The notes under the pieces were generated by a model, which was given only the letters and a program-made list of their open reading frames with translations, searched no databases and was not told the DNA's origin. Source: Patescibacteria group bacterium (GTDB taxonomy: Bacteria; Patescibacteriota; Minisyncoccia; Phycocordibacterales; SBAW01). From it: 39,910 nucleotides of DNA. Both the position numbers and the translations under genes were made by a program. The stretch's first letter is position 1. The number at the start of each line of letters is the position of its first letter. Shown here piece by piece: positions 7,432-16,049 of this stretch. Location of the stretch: positions 1 through 39,910 of the forward strand of contig JAIEMM010000014.1 in NCBI GenBank assembly GCA_019752125.1, read 5' to 3'.

Positions 7432-7980
7432 TTACCCAGGCTCTTGCCTGTGGTACTTCTTCTGGATGAATAGGTCCCGATGGAAGCCAACGGCCATGCC
7501 CTCAGCGTCCCTGAGATGCCTTTTTGCGCCGTTGCTGTACCAGAGCAACCAACCGATCATCTCGGGAGTGAAATTCGGCGTTCCGCCATAGGTTGGATTC
7601 AACACAGTCGAAAGATGTGGATGAATCCGACGCACCGTATCGATATGCCCCTGGCACATCTGTGAGAAATGTCGTCGGCGTAGAGTTGCACACTTCTGCT
7701 CGAGAAATTCGAGGTAACTCAGGTTCGGTGTCTCGACAACTCCCCCACCAGGAAGTATATCCTTGTAGACGCGAATCATGCCGTCGGGAATGTTGGGGCA
7801 GTCCGGGCAAGTTATGCCCACCGCCACCATCTCTTCCTCAATCGTCATACTCTTTGGAGCGGCTATCTTGAGCTGAGTTTCTTGCTGAACCTTATCTTCA
7901 GCATCGAAGCCGATAGACATAAGCCAGAAGGCGCTCAGCATTATGACGAGGAAATAGCCGAAATCATTATTGCGACCCAT
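7432..7980 (-). CDS. membrane-anchored or secreted protein of unknown function
   Basis: A 182-residue product with an N-terminal hydrophobic segment (9-24, FLVIMLSAFWLMSIGF) that would anchor or export it. The exported part has a CPDCP motif (about 58-62), two more Cys, and a His/Arg-rich helical region; CPDC recalls redox or metal sites but the rest matches no family I recognise. AGGAGA ends 5 bases before ATG, so this is one of the SD-led genes, with its own terminator at 7391-7420. Its orientation opposes both neighbours. Confidence 0.7.
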   Translation of the reverse strand: MGRNNDFGYFLVIMLSAFWLMSIGFDAEDKVQQETQLKIAAPKSMTIEEEMVAVGITCPDCPNIPDGMIRVYKDILPGGGVVETPNLSYLEFLEQKCATLRRRHFSQMCQGHIDTVRRIHPHLSTVLNPTYGGTPNFTPEMIGWLLWYSNGAKRHLRDAEGMAVGFHRDLFIQKKYHRQEPG

Positions 7981-8064
7981 GAGAGTCTCCTGTGATGTTC
8001 AATTCATGGTTAAAATAACACGTTTTAGAATTATTTCATCTACCTAAATGTTATACTGACGAAC

Positions 8065-8442
8065 ATGGAAAAACCGATGAGCCAGAAAAAGTTCCAAGCC
8101 TCTGTGGCCGAAGGCTTTGCAAAAACTCAAGAATTCCAAACCTTCGCAGTAAAACGCTTTACAGAGATGGAAAAGTTCCAGACTTTCGCAGTCAAACGCC
8201 TTGCAGAAATGGAAAAATTCCAAGGGCTGGTATTGGAACAATTCACCCGTCTATGGGAAGAATTTTCTGCCTTAAAGACTGAAATGCGGGGAGGTTTCAA
8301 AGAACTCCACGCAAGGATTGACGGAGTAGAGACTGTACTTAACCCCCTATCTAAAGCCGTGGATACGGATTCGGAAAAAATACTTGATCACGACAAACGC
8401 CTTCTACGCGTTGAAAAGGTAGTTGGTATAAAGAAGGCCTGA
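8065..8442 (+). CDS. coiled-coil protein with 14-residue repeats
   Basis: A 125-residue, cytoplasmic, highly charged product. Residues about 24-60 hold near-identical 14-residue repeats (FQTFAVKRFTEMEK, FQTFAVKRLAEMEK, then a weaker copy), also visible at DNA level as a 42-base tandem repeat. The rest has heptads typical of a coiled coil (FSALKTEMRGGFKELHARIDGVE). No enzyme motif. The start is ATG 8065: TATACT ends 7 bases upstream and there is no Shine-Dalgarno. A shorter protein of similar type lies at 13353-13568. It ends 3 bases from the convergent murF stop. Confidence 0.75.
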   Translation: MEKPMSQKKFQASVAEGFAKTQEFQTFAVKRFTEMEKFQTFAVKRLAEMEKFQGLVLEQFTRLWEEFSALKTEMRGGFKELHARIDGVETVLNPLSKAVDTDSEKILDHDKRLLRVEKVVGIKKA

Positions 8443-8445
8443 AAA

Positions 8446-9765
8446 TCAACGTTTCTTCCAATCCCCTTCCTGACGGACCAACAGTCTTGGAGCAAGCTCT
8501 GGGTCTTTCATAAGATGTTCAACTGTTTTTTCCATGCGGATACTCTGAGAACCTTTTACAAGAACGCAATCTCCGGGCTGGAGCATTTCTGCAATTTCGT
8601 CCCCCGCCTTATCGGCATCTTCGTACTGGAAAATATTTCCATCAGCAAAACCGTTATCAAGCGCGCCATCAGCAATACCACGCGCGCGGAACCCCACTGT
8701 GCAAAGAATATCTACCTTGCCCGCAGCATAGGCTCCAAGTTTGCGGTGCTCTTCTACGGAGTGGCGACCAAGCTCGAGCATGTCACCAAGCATGGCAATT
8801 CTCCTACCCTTTGGCGCAACCAAGTTAAGCGCATCGATTGCCGCCTGTGCTGCCGCAGGCGAAGAGTTATATGTGTCATCAATAACAAGCGTGTCTTTGA
8901 TACCCTCTATCAAATGCATGCGTCCTCGCGGAGGTTCGTATGTTGAAATTCCGTGCGCGATAGCGTGCGAGTCTACGCCCACGACATGTCCCACAGCAGC
9001 CGCAGCAACTGCAGGCAACATCATATGACTGCCGACAGTCCCGACAATAGAGACAGGAATGTTGGTGTGCTCAATAGTAATCTTTCCTGCAACACCTACA
9101 GGCCATCCGCCAGCTGGCGGACCATCTCCACTTTCGCGTAACAGCGAGAACTCGCTCGCATGAACATCAGCACTATGTGAAAGACCGAAGGTTACTATCT
9201 TCGCGCCGTGTTTCTCTGCTTTTTTTACAAGAACATCTTTGCGAGCGTCGTCTGCATAGATAATCACCGTGCCCGCAGATGAAAGTGCGTTGATGAGTGA
9301 TGCTTTCTCTTGAACCACGGCTTCGGGCGAATCAAAAAATTCTACGTGCACTGGAACTTCCGGCAAACGTGTTATGACTGCAATGTCGACCGGTAACCAC
9401 GCAGCGAGCGAGCTAATGTCGCCCGGTCTGTCTGCACCCACCTCAAGCACAAGCCATTTTGGATATGTTGCGTTAGACAAAATAAGGAACAGGCCATCAA
9501 TGAGATTCTGGATCCAGTGCAGCGGATTATTCCATGCGTTTGGTACACCTAAAATAGTGAGCGGAAGTCCTATTTCGCTATTGAAACTCTTATCGCTTTT
9601 ACGCACATGATACGACTGCGCAAGGACTGCGTAGATTGCATCTTTTGTTGATGTCTTACCCACACTGCCCGTTATCGCAACGATATGTGGTTTGTATTTA
9701 CGAACAATAAGCCTGGCCTCGAGCGTGAGCAAAGAAACAATGCATCGTTTAAGTATGCTGCGCAT
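8446..9765 (-). CDS. murF: UDP-MurNAc-tripeptide--D-Ala-D-Ala ligase (MurF-like)
   Basis: Mur ligase that adds D-Ala-D-Ala to the UDP-MurNAc peptide in the cytoplasm, the last soluble step of peptidoglycan precursor synthesis. The 439 residues show the Mur P-loop ITGSVGKTSTKD (31-42), the central-domain EVGADRPGDI, and the C-terminal IDDTYNSSPAAAQAAIDAL and LGDMLELG motifs typical of MurF. It is the last gene of mraZ-rsmH-ftsL-ftsI-murF, 22 bases after ftsI. A perfect palindrome at 9106-9121 adds GPPAGGW in a loop. A TTATAG stretch ends 6 bases before ATG, so an internal leaderless start is possible. Confidence 0.93.
   Translation of the reverse strand: MRSILKRCIVSLLTLEARLIVRKYKPHIVAITGSVGKTSTKDAIYAVLAQSYHVRKSDKSFNSEIGLPLTILGVPNAWNNPLHWIQNLIDGLFLILSNATYPKWLVLEVGADRPGDISSLAAWLPVDIAVITRLPEVPVHVEFFDSPEAVVQEKASLINALSSAGTVIIYADDARKDVLVKKAEKHGAKIVTFGLSHSADVHASEFSLLRESGDGPPAGGWPVGVAGKITIEHTNIPVSIVGTVGSHMMLPAVAAAAVGHVVGVDSHAIAHGISTYEPPRGRMHLIEGIKDTLVIDDTYNSSPAAAQAAIDALNLVAPKGRRIAMLGDMLELGRHSVEEHRKLGAYAAGKVDILCTVGFRARGIADGALDNGFADGNIFQYEDADKAGDEIAEMLQPGDCVLVKGSQSIRMEKTVEHLMKDPELAPRLLVRQEGDWKKR
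9106..9121. repeat. 16-bp perfect palindrome in murF
   Basis: TCCGCCAGCTGGCGGA, read in frame on the minus strand as PPAGG. Same type as 430-445 and 31015-31030. Confidence 0.65.
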
Positions 9766-9787
9766 AAAAATCTATAAGAATGAGACG

Positions 9788-11497
9788 TTATCTATCTGGC
9801 GGAACGTCGTAGTAGTTAATAAGGAATTGCACAATACGATGGAATGTTGTGCCCCATGTTTCTGAAGAATATTGCGCACCGACGGGTTGATACCCAAACA
9901 AGAAGATAATGTATTTTGCATTGTAAGAAGGGAAAAATCCGAAATAACTGTGCAGGTATCTGTCTCCATAGTAGCCTCCACCAGAGGGGTTCGCAATCTG
10001 AGCAGTCCCCGTCTTAGCGCCTACGCTGTAATGCTCAAATTGTAGGTTTTTGGTAAAAGCCTGATCTACCACACCTGTAAGCATACGCTGGATTGCCGTA
10101 GCGGTTTCAGGCTTTAACTGAGGGCCTACCTTTGGCCACTCCAGCTGTTTCGTGATGCCAGTTGTGTAGCGTATAGAGCGGGTAAGGTGCGGGGTCACCA
10201 AGTATCCCCCGTTTGCAAGCACCGCAAGGGCTCGGACCGTCTCTATAGGAGTCATCGCAATTCCCTGCCCAAAGGATGCCGTATCGTATTCAACTTGGCG
10301 TGGGCTTTTGAAGTTAGTAAAAATACCTGAGATCTCTGCCGGCAAATCGATGCCTGTCGTAGTTCCCATACCGTAATGATCTAGAAAATAATTGCGCATG
10401 GTGGTGGTACCCATCTTTGTTGCAACAAAGGATGCACCTACGTTGAGCGATTGCGAAAGGATTTGCTGCATCGGTATGACGCCGCGCGCTTTTAAGTCAA
10501 AGTTACAGATTTTCTTTTTATCTACAGTGATGCACCCTGTATCGTTATAGGTTGTATTTTCTGTGATTGCACCAGAGTCCAAACCTGCAGCCACTGTGAG
10601 AGGTTTTATGATAGATCCCATTTCATACACGTTCTGGACCATAGGGTTTGCATATATAAGAGGGTTTTCTTGTTTGCCAAAACTGTTCAGGTCAAACGTG
10701 GGCGAGAGTGCCATAGCATAAATCTCACCGTTTTGCGGATTCATAATAATGCCGCCGGCAAGCTGTGGATGCCACGCCTCCTGGTATTGTTTTAGTTCCT
10801 GCTCAAGCTGGCTTTGAACATTAGGGTCTATGGTCGTGATAATGTCTCCCTCCTGCTGCTCCCCTTGGATAAGCGACTTTACACTGCCAAACAGTTCCAC
10901 GAAGAAGTTCGTGTAGAGGTCGTCGCTCGTACGCTCAAGTGTCGTGTTGTAGTATCGCTCAAGACCATAACGTCCCGCTTGTGTATCGGAATTATTGTAT
11001 GCAACAAATCCAATCTCCTGGGCCGCCAATGAGCCACCCGGGTATTCGCGCCAACGGTCACTCTGGATAACGAGACCCGGAAGTTGTTTTGCTTGAAGTG
11101 CCGTACCGCTGTCATCAGATAGATGTTGCGCAAGCAACTGATACTGAGTCTTAGGCTTTGTTGCCTTTACCATGCACATATCACGATCAAGTTGGATAAC
11201 CTCTTGGAGCACCGCACATAACTCATTAGCGTCTGTGACCTTCGTTGGGTTTACAGCAATAGAAAATCCATCCTTGATTACTGCGGCAGCGATATTGGCA
11301 TTCTTCTTATCAGTAAAATAAATCGTACCGCGGTTAAGCAAAGGTGCCGCAGGTTGGATAAACTGTGCATCTGCACGAGTACGATACTCTCCACCACGCA
11401 TAATCTGCAGATAATAGAGACGCCCGATAACCACGAGCGCTACACCAATACACAAAACCGTGAGTATGCGTGAGCGTCCAAGGAAGCGTTTGTGCAT
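9788..11497 (-). CDS. ftsI: peptidoglycan transpeptidase FtsI/PBP3-like
   Basis: Class B penicillin-binding protein that cross-links septal peptidoglycan. 569 residues from ATG 11497. One membrane anchor (about 10-27), a PBP dimerisation domain, then the transpeptidase domain with SIIK (Ser295, Lys298), SLN (Ser350-Asn352) and KTGTA (Lys495). An upstream in-frame ATG at 11539 lies inside ftsL; 11497 is preferred because it falls right after the ftsL stop and has AAGG just before it (TAAGGTC-ATG). FtsI rather than PBP2 is inferred from its place in the mraZ-rsmH-ftsL cluster. Confidence 0.93.
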   Translation of the reverse strand: MHKRFLGRSRILTVLCIGVALVVIGRLYYLQIMRGGEYRTRADAQFIQPAAPLLNRGTIYFTDKKNANIAAAVIKDGFSIAVNPTKVTDANELCAVLQEVIQLDRDMCMVKATKPKTQYQLLAQHLSDDSGTALQAKQLPGLVIQSDRWREYPGGSLAAQEIGFVAYNNSDTQAGRYGLERYYNTTLERTSDDLYTNFFVELFGSVKSLIQGEQQEGDIITTIDPNVQSQLEQELKQYQEAWHPQLAGGIIMNPQNGEIYAMALSPTFDLNSFGKQENPLIYANPMVQNVYEMGSIIKPLTVAAGLDSGAITENTTYNDTGCITVDKKKICNFDLKARGVIPMQQILSQSLNVGASFVATKMGTTTMRNYFLDHYGMGTTTGIDLPAEISGIFTNFKSPRQVEYDTASFGQGIAMTPIETVRALAVLANGGYLVTPHLTRSIRYTTGITKQLEWPKVGPQLKPETATAIQRMLTGVVDQAFTKNLQFEHYSVGAKTGTAQIANPSGGGYYGDRYLHSYFGFFPSYNAKYIIFLFGYQPVGAQYSSETWGTTFHRIVQFLINYYDVPPDR

Positions 11498-11501
11498 GAC
11501 C

Positions 11502-11822
11502 TTATTGTAACGAAAGAGGAGCGCGTGCGTCCTGTGCATAGACAGGCGTTACCTCGGCTGGATGTACGAACCCGCGTTCAGTTGCAAGGGAAGGGGTGAG
11601 CTGCTCCATATCGTGCAAATAACTCGTCTCGAGGGCACTTACCTCTACAGTAAGGCTATCGACGCTATCTCGTGCGGCAGTACGGCTTGCAGTGTGGCCG
11701 ACCGCCAGCATCAAAAAGACTATATAGAGGAAGACGGAAAGCGCACATATGCCAATAAGCGCTGCAATAGCTCGCGTGAGATAGAGCTGGTAGAGGTCGA
11801 GGCGTCGAGTGAGAGTAGTCAT
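11502..11822 (-). CDS. ftsL: FtsL-like small divisome membrane protein
   Basis: A 106-residue bitopic protein with a short basic cytoplasmic tail, one membrane segment (about 14-37, AIAALIGICALSVFLYIVFLML) and an extracytoplasmic coiled coil (SVDSLTVEVSALETSYLHDMEQL). FtsL sequences are poorly conserved; the assignment rests on topology, length and its position between rsmH and ftsI. It begins 5 bases after rsmH and its TAA is part of the ribosome binding region of ftsI, so the two are probably translationally coupled. Confidence 0.75.
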   Translation of the reverse strand: MTTLTRRLDLYQLYLTRAIAALIGICALSVFLYIVFLMLAVGHTASRTAARDSVDSLTVEVSALETSYLHDMEQLTPSLATERGFVHPAEVTPVYAQDARAPLSLQ

Positions 11823-11827
11823 AAAGT

Positions 11828-12802
11828 TTAAGAGGTTTTTTCGATCACGCGGAGTTTTGCACTGCGGGCTCGTGGATTATTGATAATTTCTGCTCGGTCA
11901 GGAATCAGTGGTTTTTTTACGATTAGCTTCCCTTCTTTCTTTGCAAACTCAGCGAACAGTCGTTTTACTGCACGGTCTTCAATGCTGTGGAACGTAATGA
12001 CTGCAATACGTCCACCAACACTAAGATGGCTCCATGCAGCCGTGAGCCCTGTGTTGATGACACCCAGTTCATCATTAACAGCCATGCGCATTGCCTGGAA
12101 CGTGCGTGTTGCAAAATGGATGCGCCCTTTGTGATATGGGCGAGGCGTACTGTCGCGAACAATTTCAACGAGTTCGAATGTTGTCTTGATGGGCTGTATT
12201 TCTCGACGCTCAATAACTGCTTTTGCGATACGGCGAGCAAAACGTTCCTCTCCATATCCATAGAACACGTTTGCGAGAGTTTCTTCATCCCATTCATTCA
12301 ACGCTTCGGCCGCAGTAAAACCTGACGCAGGCTTTTTGCCGTAGCTCATGTTAAGAGGTTCGTCTGTTAAAAATGAGAAACCACGGCCATCGCCAAGCTG
12401 CCCAGAATTCCATCCAAGATCAAACAACGCTTTATTGATTTCTTTGATTCCCTTCTTTGCAAGTACTTTTTCAAGTTCACTAAAATTTGCTTCAACAACT
12501 TCTGCGCGCTGGCCAAACTGTGCGAGACGTTCGCGCGCACGAACAACAGCAGCTGGGTCTGCATCAAGCGCAAGTACACGCGCTTTTGGCGAGTGTTTTA
12601 AAATCTCAAAGCTATGTCCCCCTTCACCGGCTGTTCCATCTACTACAAGTTCGCCAGCCTTGATATCCAAAAGCTCAAGTGACTCTTTTGGCATCACAGA
12701 GATGTGAGTCACATTCCCTAAATTCTGCTGGCGTGCAAAGCTACCCTCCTCTCGCGGGAGGCGGCTACGGATACCAGCAGAAGTTAAAGAAGGTGCGGTC
12801 AT
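11828..12802 (-). CDS. rsmH: 16S rRNA m4C1402 methyltransferase RsmH (MraW)
   Basis: SAM-dependent methyltransferase acting on C1402 of 16S rRNA. The 324 residues show HISVMPKESLELL, the SAM-binding VDGTAGEGGHSFEIL, LALDADPAAV, FDLGWNSGQLGDGRGFSF (relatives have DLGVSS) and the C-terminal ITFHSIEDRAVKRLF and NPRARSAKLRVIE. An N-terminal extension of about 30 residues precedes the usual start; it contains an imperfect CCTCC/GGAGG palindrome (12745-12761). The start lies 4 bases after the mraZ stop. Confidence 0.95.
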   Translation of the reverse strand: MTAPSLTSAGIRSRLPREEGSFARQQNLGNVTHISVMPKESLELLDIKAGELVVDGTAGEGGHSFEILKHSPKARVLALDADPAAVVRARERLAQFGQRAEVVEANFSELEKVLAKKGIKEINKALFDLGWNSGQLGDGRGFSFLTDEPLNMSYGKKPASGFTAAEALNEWDEETLANVFYGYGEERFARRIAKAVIERREIQPIKTTFELVEIVRDSTPRPYHKGRIHFATRTFQAMRMAVNDELGVINTGLTAAWSHLSVGGRIAVITFHSIEDRAVKRLFAEFAKKEGKLIVKKPLIPDRAEIINNPRARSAKLRVIEKTS

Positions 12803-12806
12803 ACAA

Positions 12807-13241
12807 TTACAAAATACCTAAATCACCAAGTTTTTCTGCCATTTGGTCTGCTCCCTTTTCAATGCGGTGTTTGTATTCTTCCCATGTCTTCTCGTTCCAG
12901 ATTTCAATACGGTCAGAAACACCAGCAAGCACAACGCGAGATTTTAAATCAGCAAAATCTTTCAAATAGTCCGGGACAAGGATGCGACCCGCATTGTCTA
13001 CTTCTGTTTCAACAGCTCCCGCCAAAATAAAACGGCTCATGCCGCGTGTGTCAGCCTGGCCAAACGGCAAACTTGAAAGTTTTTCAGCGATCTTCTCCCA
13101 CGACTTCTGCGGAAAAAGAAAGAGACACGCATCAAGCCCTCGCGTAATAACTACTTTCTTACCAACTTCCTTACGGAATTTCGCCGGCATCGATAGCCGT
13201 TTCTTTGCATCCAGAGTGTGTAGATATTCGCCGATTAACAT
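12807..13241 (-). CDS. mraZ: transcriptional regulator MraZ
   Basis: AbrB-fold DNA-binding protein controlling the division and cell wall (dcw) operon. The 144 residues match the family: MLIGEYLHTLDAKKRLSMPAKFR, ITRGLDACLFLFP, then the second half-repeat DNAGRILVPDYLKDFA. ATG 13241 is chosen over the longer open frame because MraZ proteins begin at this motif. Four GTGG(A/G) boxes with exact 10-base spacing lie upstream, so autoregulation is expected. TATAAT ends 13 bases before ATG, leaving a leader of only about 6 bases and no Shine-Dalgarno. Confidence 0.95.
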   Translation of the reverse strand: MLIGEYLHTLDAKKRLSMPAKFRKEVGKKVVITRGLDACLFLFPQKSWEKIAEKLSSLPFGQADTRGMSRFILAGAVETEVDNAGRILVPDYLKDFADLKSRVVLAGVSDRIEIWNEKTWEEYKHRIEKGADQMAEKLGDLGIL

Positions 13242-13254
13242 ACCACTATATGGG

Positions 13255-13296
13255 ATTATACCCCACTTCAACCCACAGTGCTCCACTCTTATCCAC
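13255..13296 (-). promoter_or_regulatory. MraZ operator and -10 box of the dcw operon
   Basis: Read on the minus strand: boxes GTGGA, GTGGA, GTGGG, GTGGG at 13296-13292, 13286-13282, 13276-13272 and 13266-13262, each 10 bases apart, then TATAAT (13260-13255). MraZ is known to bind tandem GTGGG-type repeats with 5-base gaps upstream of mraZ. Here the boxes take the place of a -35 element, which is not recognisable. Confidence 0.85.
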
Positions 13297-13298
13297 AA

Positions 13299-13323
13299 AA
13301 ACAAAAACTCCCCCGAAGGGAGT
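13299..13323 (-). terminator. rho-independent terminator before the mraZ operator
   Basis: On the minus strand ACTCCC-TTCG-GGGGAGT followed by TTTTTGTTTTT. It ends the upstream gene (13353-13568) and isolates the mraZ promoter. Confidence 0.85.
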
Positions 13324-13352
13324 CTTATGTATCTTGTGTGTTTTTAAAACGT

Positions 13353-13568
13353 TTAGAAACGAGAACCCATTTTGTCTTCTAGAATATCCATTCTTTCCTC
13401 AATTTCATCAAATCGGCCATGCATAAGGGCAAAACTCCTGCCGGTTATAATGGCCAGGCCTTCAATCTGGCCTTTTATAAACAATTCCAACGCATCAAAC
13501 CGCTTATCAATTGATTCAAAGCGATTATGTATGCTTGCGAAGTGACGGCGGAGTTCTGTATCTTCCAT
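13353..13568 (-). CDS. small coiled-coil protein
   Basis: A 71-residue charged helical protein (MEDTELRRHFASIHNRFESI, ..RFDEIEERMDILEDKM) with one more hydrophobic stretch in the middle (GLAIITGRSFALM). It is similar in style to the coiled-coil protein at 8065 but not clearly homologous. Function unknown. A GTG at 13574 is in frame, but ATG 13568 is preferred because TAAACT on this strand ends exactly 6 bases before it, the spacing seen for other leaderless genes here. A terminator follows. Confidence 0.65.
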   Translation of the reverse strand: MEDTELRRHFASIHNRFESIDKRFDALELFIKGQIEGLAIITGRSFALMHGRFDEIEERMDILEDKMGSRF

Positions 13569-13622
13569 GCGCACAGTTTAGCATTTTGGATGATGAAATT
13601 TTTCTAAAGTTTTTACTAGAAC

Positions 13623-15107
13623 CTATTTTTTAGGTCGAAGCAATGGAAATATCTGCGCCTCATGTACAGGTTTGTTTTCCAGAAAGGCAAAGAAACGCTC
13701 TGACACGCCAAAGCCGAAGGCTGGCGGCATACCGTATTCCATTGCATGGATATAATCTTCGTCGAGGCGTTGAGCCTCATCGTCGCCTTGGTCTCGTAGC
13801 TGTTGCTGATATTGGAAACGTTCAAGCTGATCTTGTGGATTATTTAGTTCGCTAAAACCTTTCCCTATTTCACTGCCAGCCAAAATAACTTGGAATCGCT
13901 CAACAACATCTGAATCAGGAGACGATCGTTTAGCGAGAGGCTCAAGATACACAGGTATACCGGTCAAAAAGGCTGGTCCAGAAATAGTTTTCCGTACTGT
14001 TTTCCACAATCCATCGACTGTACGAGGTATGTTTTGGCCACCAGGTTCGTATTGAATGTTGTGTTGCTGGCACAGCTCTATAAGATCTTCTTCTTGCACT
14101 TCTGTGCCGGTTTTCTCATATACGAGAGTAATTGGATCGAGACCAAAGCGTTTTTTAATCTCTTCTGAAAAATTAATTTCTTTCCACTCATCCGACAAAT
14201 CGAATGTGTGCTCACCTACTGTGAATTGCGTCTTCCCGTATACTTCTTTAGCCAAGGTGTGATACAAATCTCGTACAAATTTTTTACCCTTTTCCATATC
14301 ACTATACGCTTCATATGTTTCAAGCTGGGTATAGTCTTGAAGATGTTCTCTCGACTGACCTTCGTTACGGAAAATCCTACCTATTTCAAACACCTTCGGA
14401 AAACCAGCAACAAGTAAACGCTTCTGCCACAATTCACCTGCTGAAATACGTAGGTACACATCCATATCCAACGCATTGTGATGCGTAATAAACGGTCGCG
14501 CATCAGCACCACCTGGAGAATTTTCAAGTACGGGAGTTTCTACTTCCAAAAATCCTCGATCAAGTAAAAACGTTCGGATCGTCTGCCAGAATTTACCACG
14601 ACGAATGAACATATCGCGCAAATCCTCGTTAAGCAAAATATCCAAATATCGTTCGCGCAATTTCAGTTCCGGATCCTGAATACCGTACCATTCTGTCGGT
14701 AGCGGAGACAGTGATTTCGCAAGCATCTTCCACGAAATAACTTTGAGTGATTGCTGGCCTCGCTTCGTCAGATACGCACCGCCCTCTGCTTCGACAAAAT
14801 CACCTTGGTCGACCGCTTTTTCAAACAAATCAAAAGCCGCATCCCCAACCTCAGTCTTCTCAAAAACAAATTGGACACGAGCGGTGCCGTCGAACACATC
14901 AGCAAAGATGATGCCCCCTTGGCCACGCACAGACATCACACGGCCAGCGAGTGTCTTCTGGGCGGACGAACCTACGAGAGCTTCGAACTCTTTCAAAAAA
15001 TCTGCATTGGAAGAGGAGCGATCGGAAGCCACAGGATACGCTTCCATACCCGCATCTTGTAATAGCTGCAGCTTTCGCAATCGCTCTGAGCGCATTTCAT
15101 CGTACAT
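13623..15107 (-). CDS. lysS: lysyl-tRNA synthetase (class II)
   Basis: Charges tRNA-Lys. The 494 residues comprise an N-terminal OB-fold anticodon-binding domain (AGRVMSVRGQGGIIFADVFDG) and a class II catalytic core: RGKFWQTIRTFLLDRGFLEVETPVL (motif 1), GRIFRNEGQSREHLQDYTQLE (motif 2) and GFGVSERFFAFLENKPVHEAQ (motif 3). The end FPLLRPKK is typical. TACAAT on the minus strand ends 7 bases before ATG without a Shine-Dalgarno, so a leaderless mRNA is predicted. The gene ends 55 bases before the small coiled-coil gene. Confidence 0.95.
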   Translation of the reverse strand: MYDEMRSERLRKLQLLQDAGMEAYPVASDRSSSNADFLKEFEALVGSSAQKTLAGRVMSVRGQGGIIFADVFDGTARVQFVFEKTEVGDAAFDLFEKAVDQGDFVEAEGGAYLTKRGQQSLKVISWKMLAKSLSPLPTEWYGIQDPELKLRERYLDILLNEDLRDMFIRRGKFWQTIRTFLLDRGFLEVETPVLENSPGGADARPFITHHNALDMDVYLRISAGELWQKRLLVAGFPKVFEIGRIFRNEGQSREHLQDYTQLETYEAYSDMEKGKKFVRDLYHTLAKEVYGKTQFTVGEHTFDLSDEWKEINFSEEIKKRFGLDPITLVYEKTGTEVQEEDLIELCQQHNIQYEPGGQNIPRTVDGLWKTVRKTISGPAFLTGIPVYLEPLAKRSSPDSDVVERFQVILAGSEIGKGFSELNNPQDQLERFQYQQQLRDQGDDEAQRLDEDYIHAMEYGMPPAFGFGVSERFFAFLENKPVHEAQIFPLLRPKK

Positions 15108-15146
15108 GAAGACTATTGTAGCCTTATTTTTATATATCTTTCAGTC

Positions 15147-15175
15147 TTGACTTTATCTATTATTTGATGTACTAT
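15147..15175 (+). promoter_or_regulatory. sigma70-type promoter
   Basis: TTGACT (15147-15152), 17-base spacer, TACTAT (15170-15175). Leader of about 27 bases to the GTG start at 15209, with AAAGGAG in it. Confidence 0.75.
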
Positions 15176-15208
15176 AGATTCAAAGCTCATCAACAAAGGA
15201 GATGCGCC

Positions 15209-15538
15209 GTGAACTTGCAGAAAGTAAGTGCAGCCTTCGACAGCTTCCATGAATGGGTAGCTCGTAAGACAGGCTCCTATCTTGAAACAAAGACTGGGAA
15301 GCTCATTCTCTCCAGCCTGATCTTCCTCGGACCAATCATGTTCCTGCCAACCATCTACTTGGCATGGACCGCTGAAAACATCGAGGTACTGAGGACGCCG
15401 ACGTGGCTCACGAATACGGTGGTCAACTTTGCATTCTGGCTTTCGCTGGCACGCAAAGGAGACTGGCAGACTCGCCTGTCGATGATCATCTGGGTGATCC
15501 TGATGGCTGCGATCACTCTGGCCACATGGATCCGCTAA
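15209..15538 (+). CDS. small integral membrane protein of unknown function
   Basis: A 109-residue product. GTG 15209 is chosen over an upstream ATG (15164) because AAAGGAG (15195-15201) lies 7 bases before it and the earlier ATG would sit in the -10 box. An amphipathic N-terminal part (FDSFHEWVARKTGSYLETKT) is followed by three hydrophobic segments (LILSSLIFLGPIMFLPTIYLAW; NTVVNFAFWLSLA; MIIWVILMAAITLATWI). It has a faint likeness in layout to low-affinity iron permease-type small proteins, too weak to name. It has its own promoter and terminator and is isolated between lysS and greA. Confidence 0.75.
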   Translation: MNLQKVSAAFDSFHEWVARKTGSYLETKTGKLILSSLIFLGPIMFLPTIYLAWTAENIEVLRTPTWLTNTVVNFAFWLSLARKGDWQTRLSMIIWVILMAAITLATWIR

Positions 15539-15542
15539 ACAA

Positions 15543-15577
15543 AACCCCCGACCTATTGGCCGGGGGTTTCTTTTTAT
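15543..15577 (+). terminator. rho-independent terminator
   Basis: Stem AACCCCCG/CGGGGGTT, loop of about 10 bases, then TTTCTTTTTATT. It overlaps the end of the convergent greA and may serve both directions. Confidence 0.85.
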
Positions 15578-16035
15578 TCAACTTTGAGGATTTTGTATTT
15601 CTGAGTTCCTTTTGGAGTGTGGAAGGAAAATTCGTCTCCTTTCTTTTTGCCAAGCAGTGCGTTGCCAAGTGGTGAATGGTAGGAAATTTTTCCTGCAAGC
15701 ATGTCAGCCTCTTCTGCGCCGACGATGATGTATGTATGCTTGTCGTCTGCGCCAACTTTTTGGACCGAGACAGTTGCGCCCATACCAACGATATCGCTCT
15801 TGCTACCGCGAACGATCTTCGCGTTCTTCATTATTGCTTCGAGTTTCTGAACACGCTCCTCTACCGCAGCCTGCATTTCGCGCGCTTCTTGGTATTCAGC
15901 ATTTTCAGACAAGTCACCGAGTGAGCGGGCGTACTCAAGCTGTTCCGCAACTTCTTTGCGGCGTGTTGTATGCAAGTACTCGAGCTCTTTCTTTAATTCT
16001 TCAAATTTTTCTTGTGAGATAAGTTCTTCAGCCAT
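15574..16035 (-). CDS. greA: transcription elongation factor GreA
   Basis: GreA inserts its coiled coil into the RNA polymerase channel to trigger transcript cleavage at paused complexes. The 153 residues have the N-terminal coiled coil with the catalytic tip acids in LGDLSENAEYQEAREMQ and the C-terminal FKBP-like domain (YIIVGAEEADMLAGKISYHSPLGNALLGKKKGDEF). ATG 16035 is preferred to the longer frame: the family starts at this point and a promoter lies just upstream. There is no Shine-Dalgarno. Confidence 0.95.
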   Translation of the reverse strand: MAEELISQEKFEELKKELEYLHTTRRKEVAEQLEYARSLGDLSENAEYQEAREMQAAVEERVQKLEAIMKNAKIVRGSKSDIVGMGATVSVQKVGADDKHTYIIVGAEEADMLAGKISYHSPLGNALLGKKKGDEFSFHTPKGTQKYKILKVE

Positions 16036-16049
16036 ATATTTGGTACCAA

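Noticed and set aside
7140-7469. ORFs across the tRNA-Glu region on both strands
   Set aside because: They run through the tRNA, its terminator and several hairpins, and have no start signal.
15209-15538. Low-affinity iron permease
   Set aside because: Only the size and hydrophobic layout are alike; no diagnostic motif.
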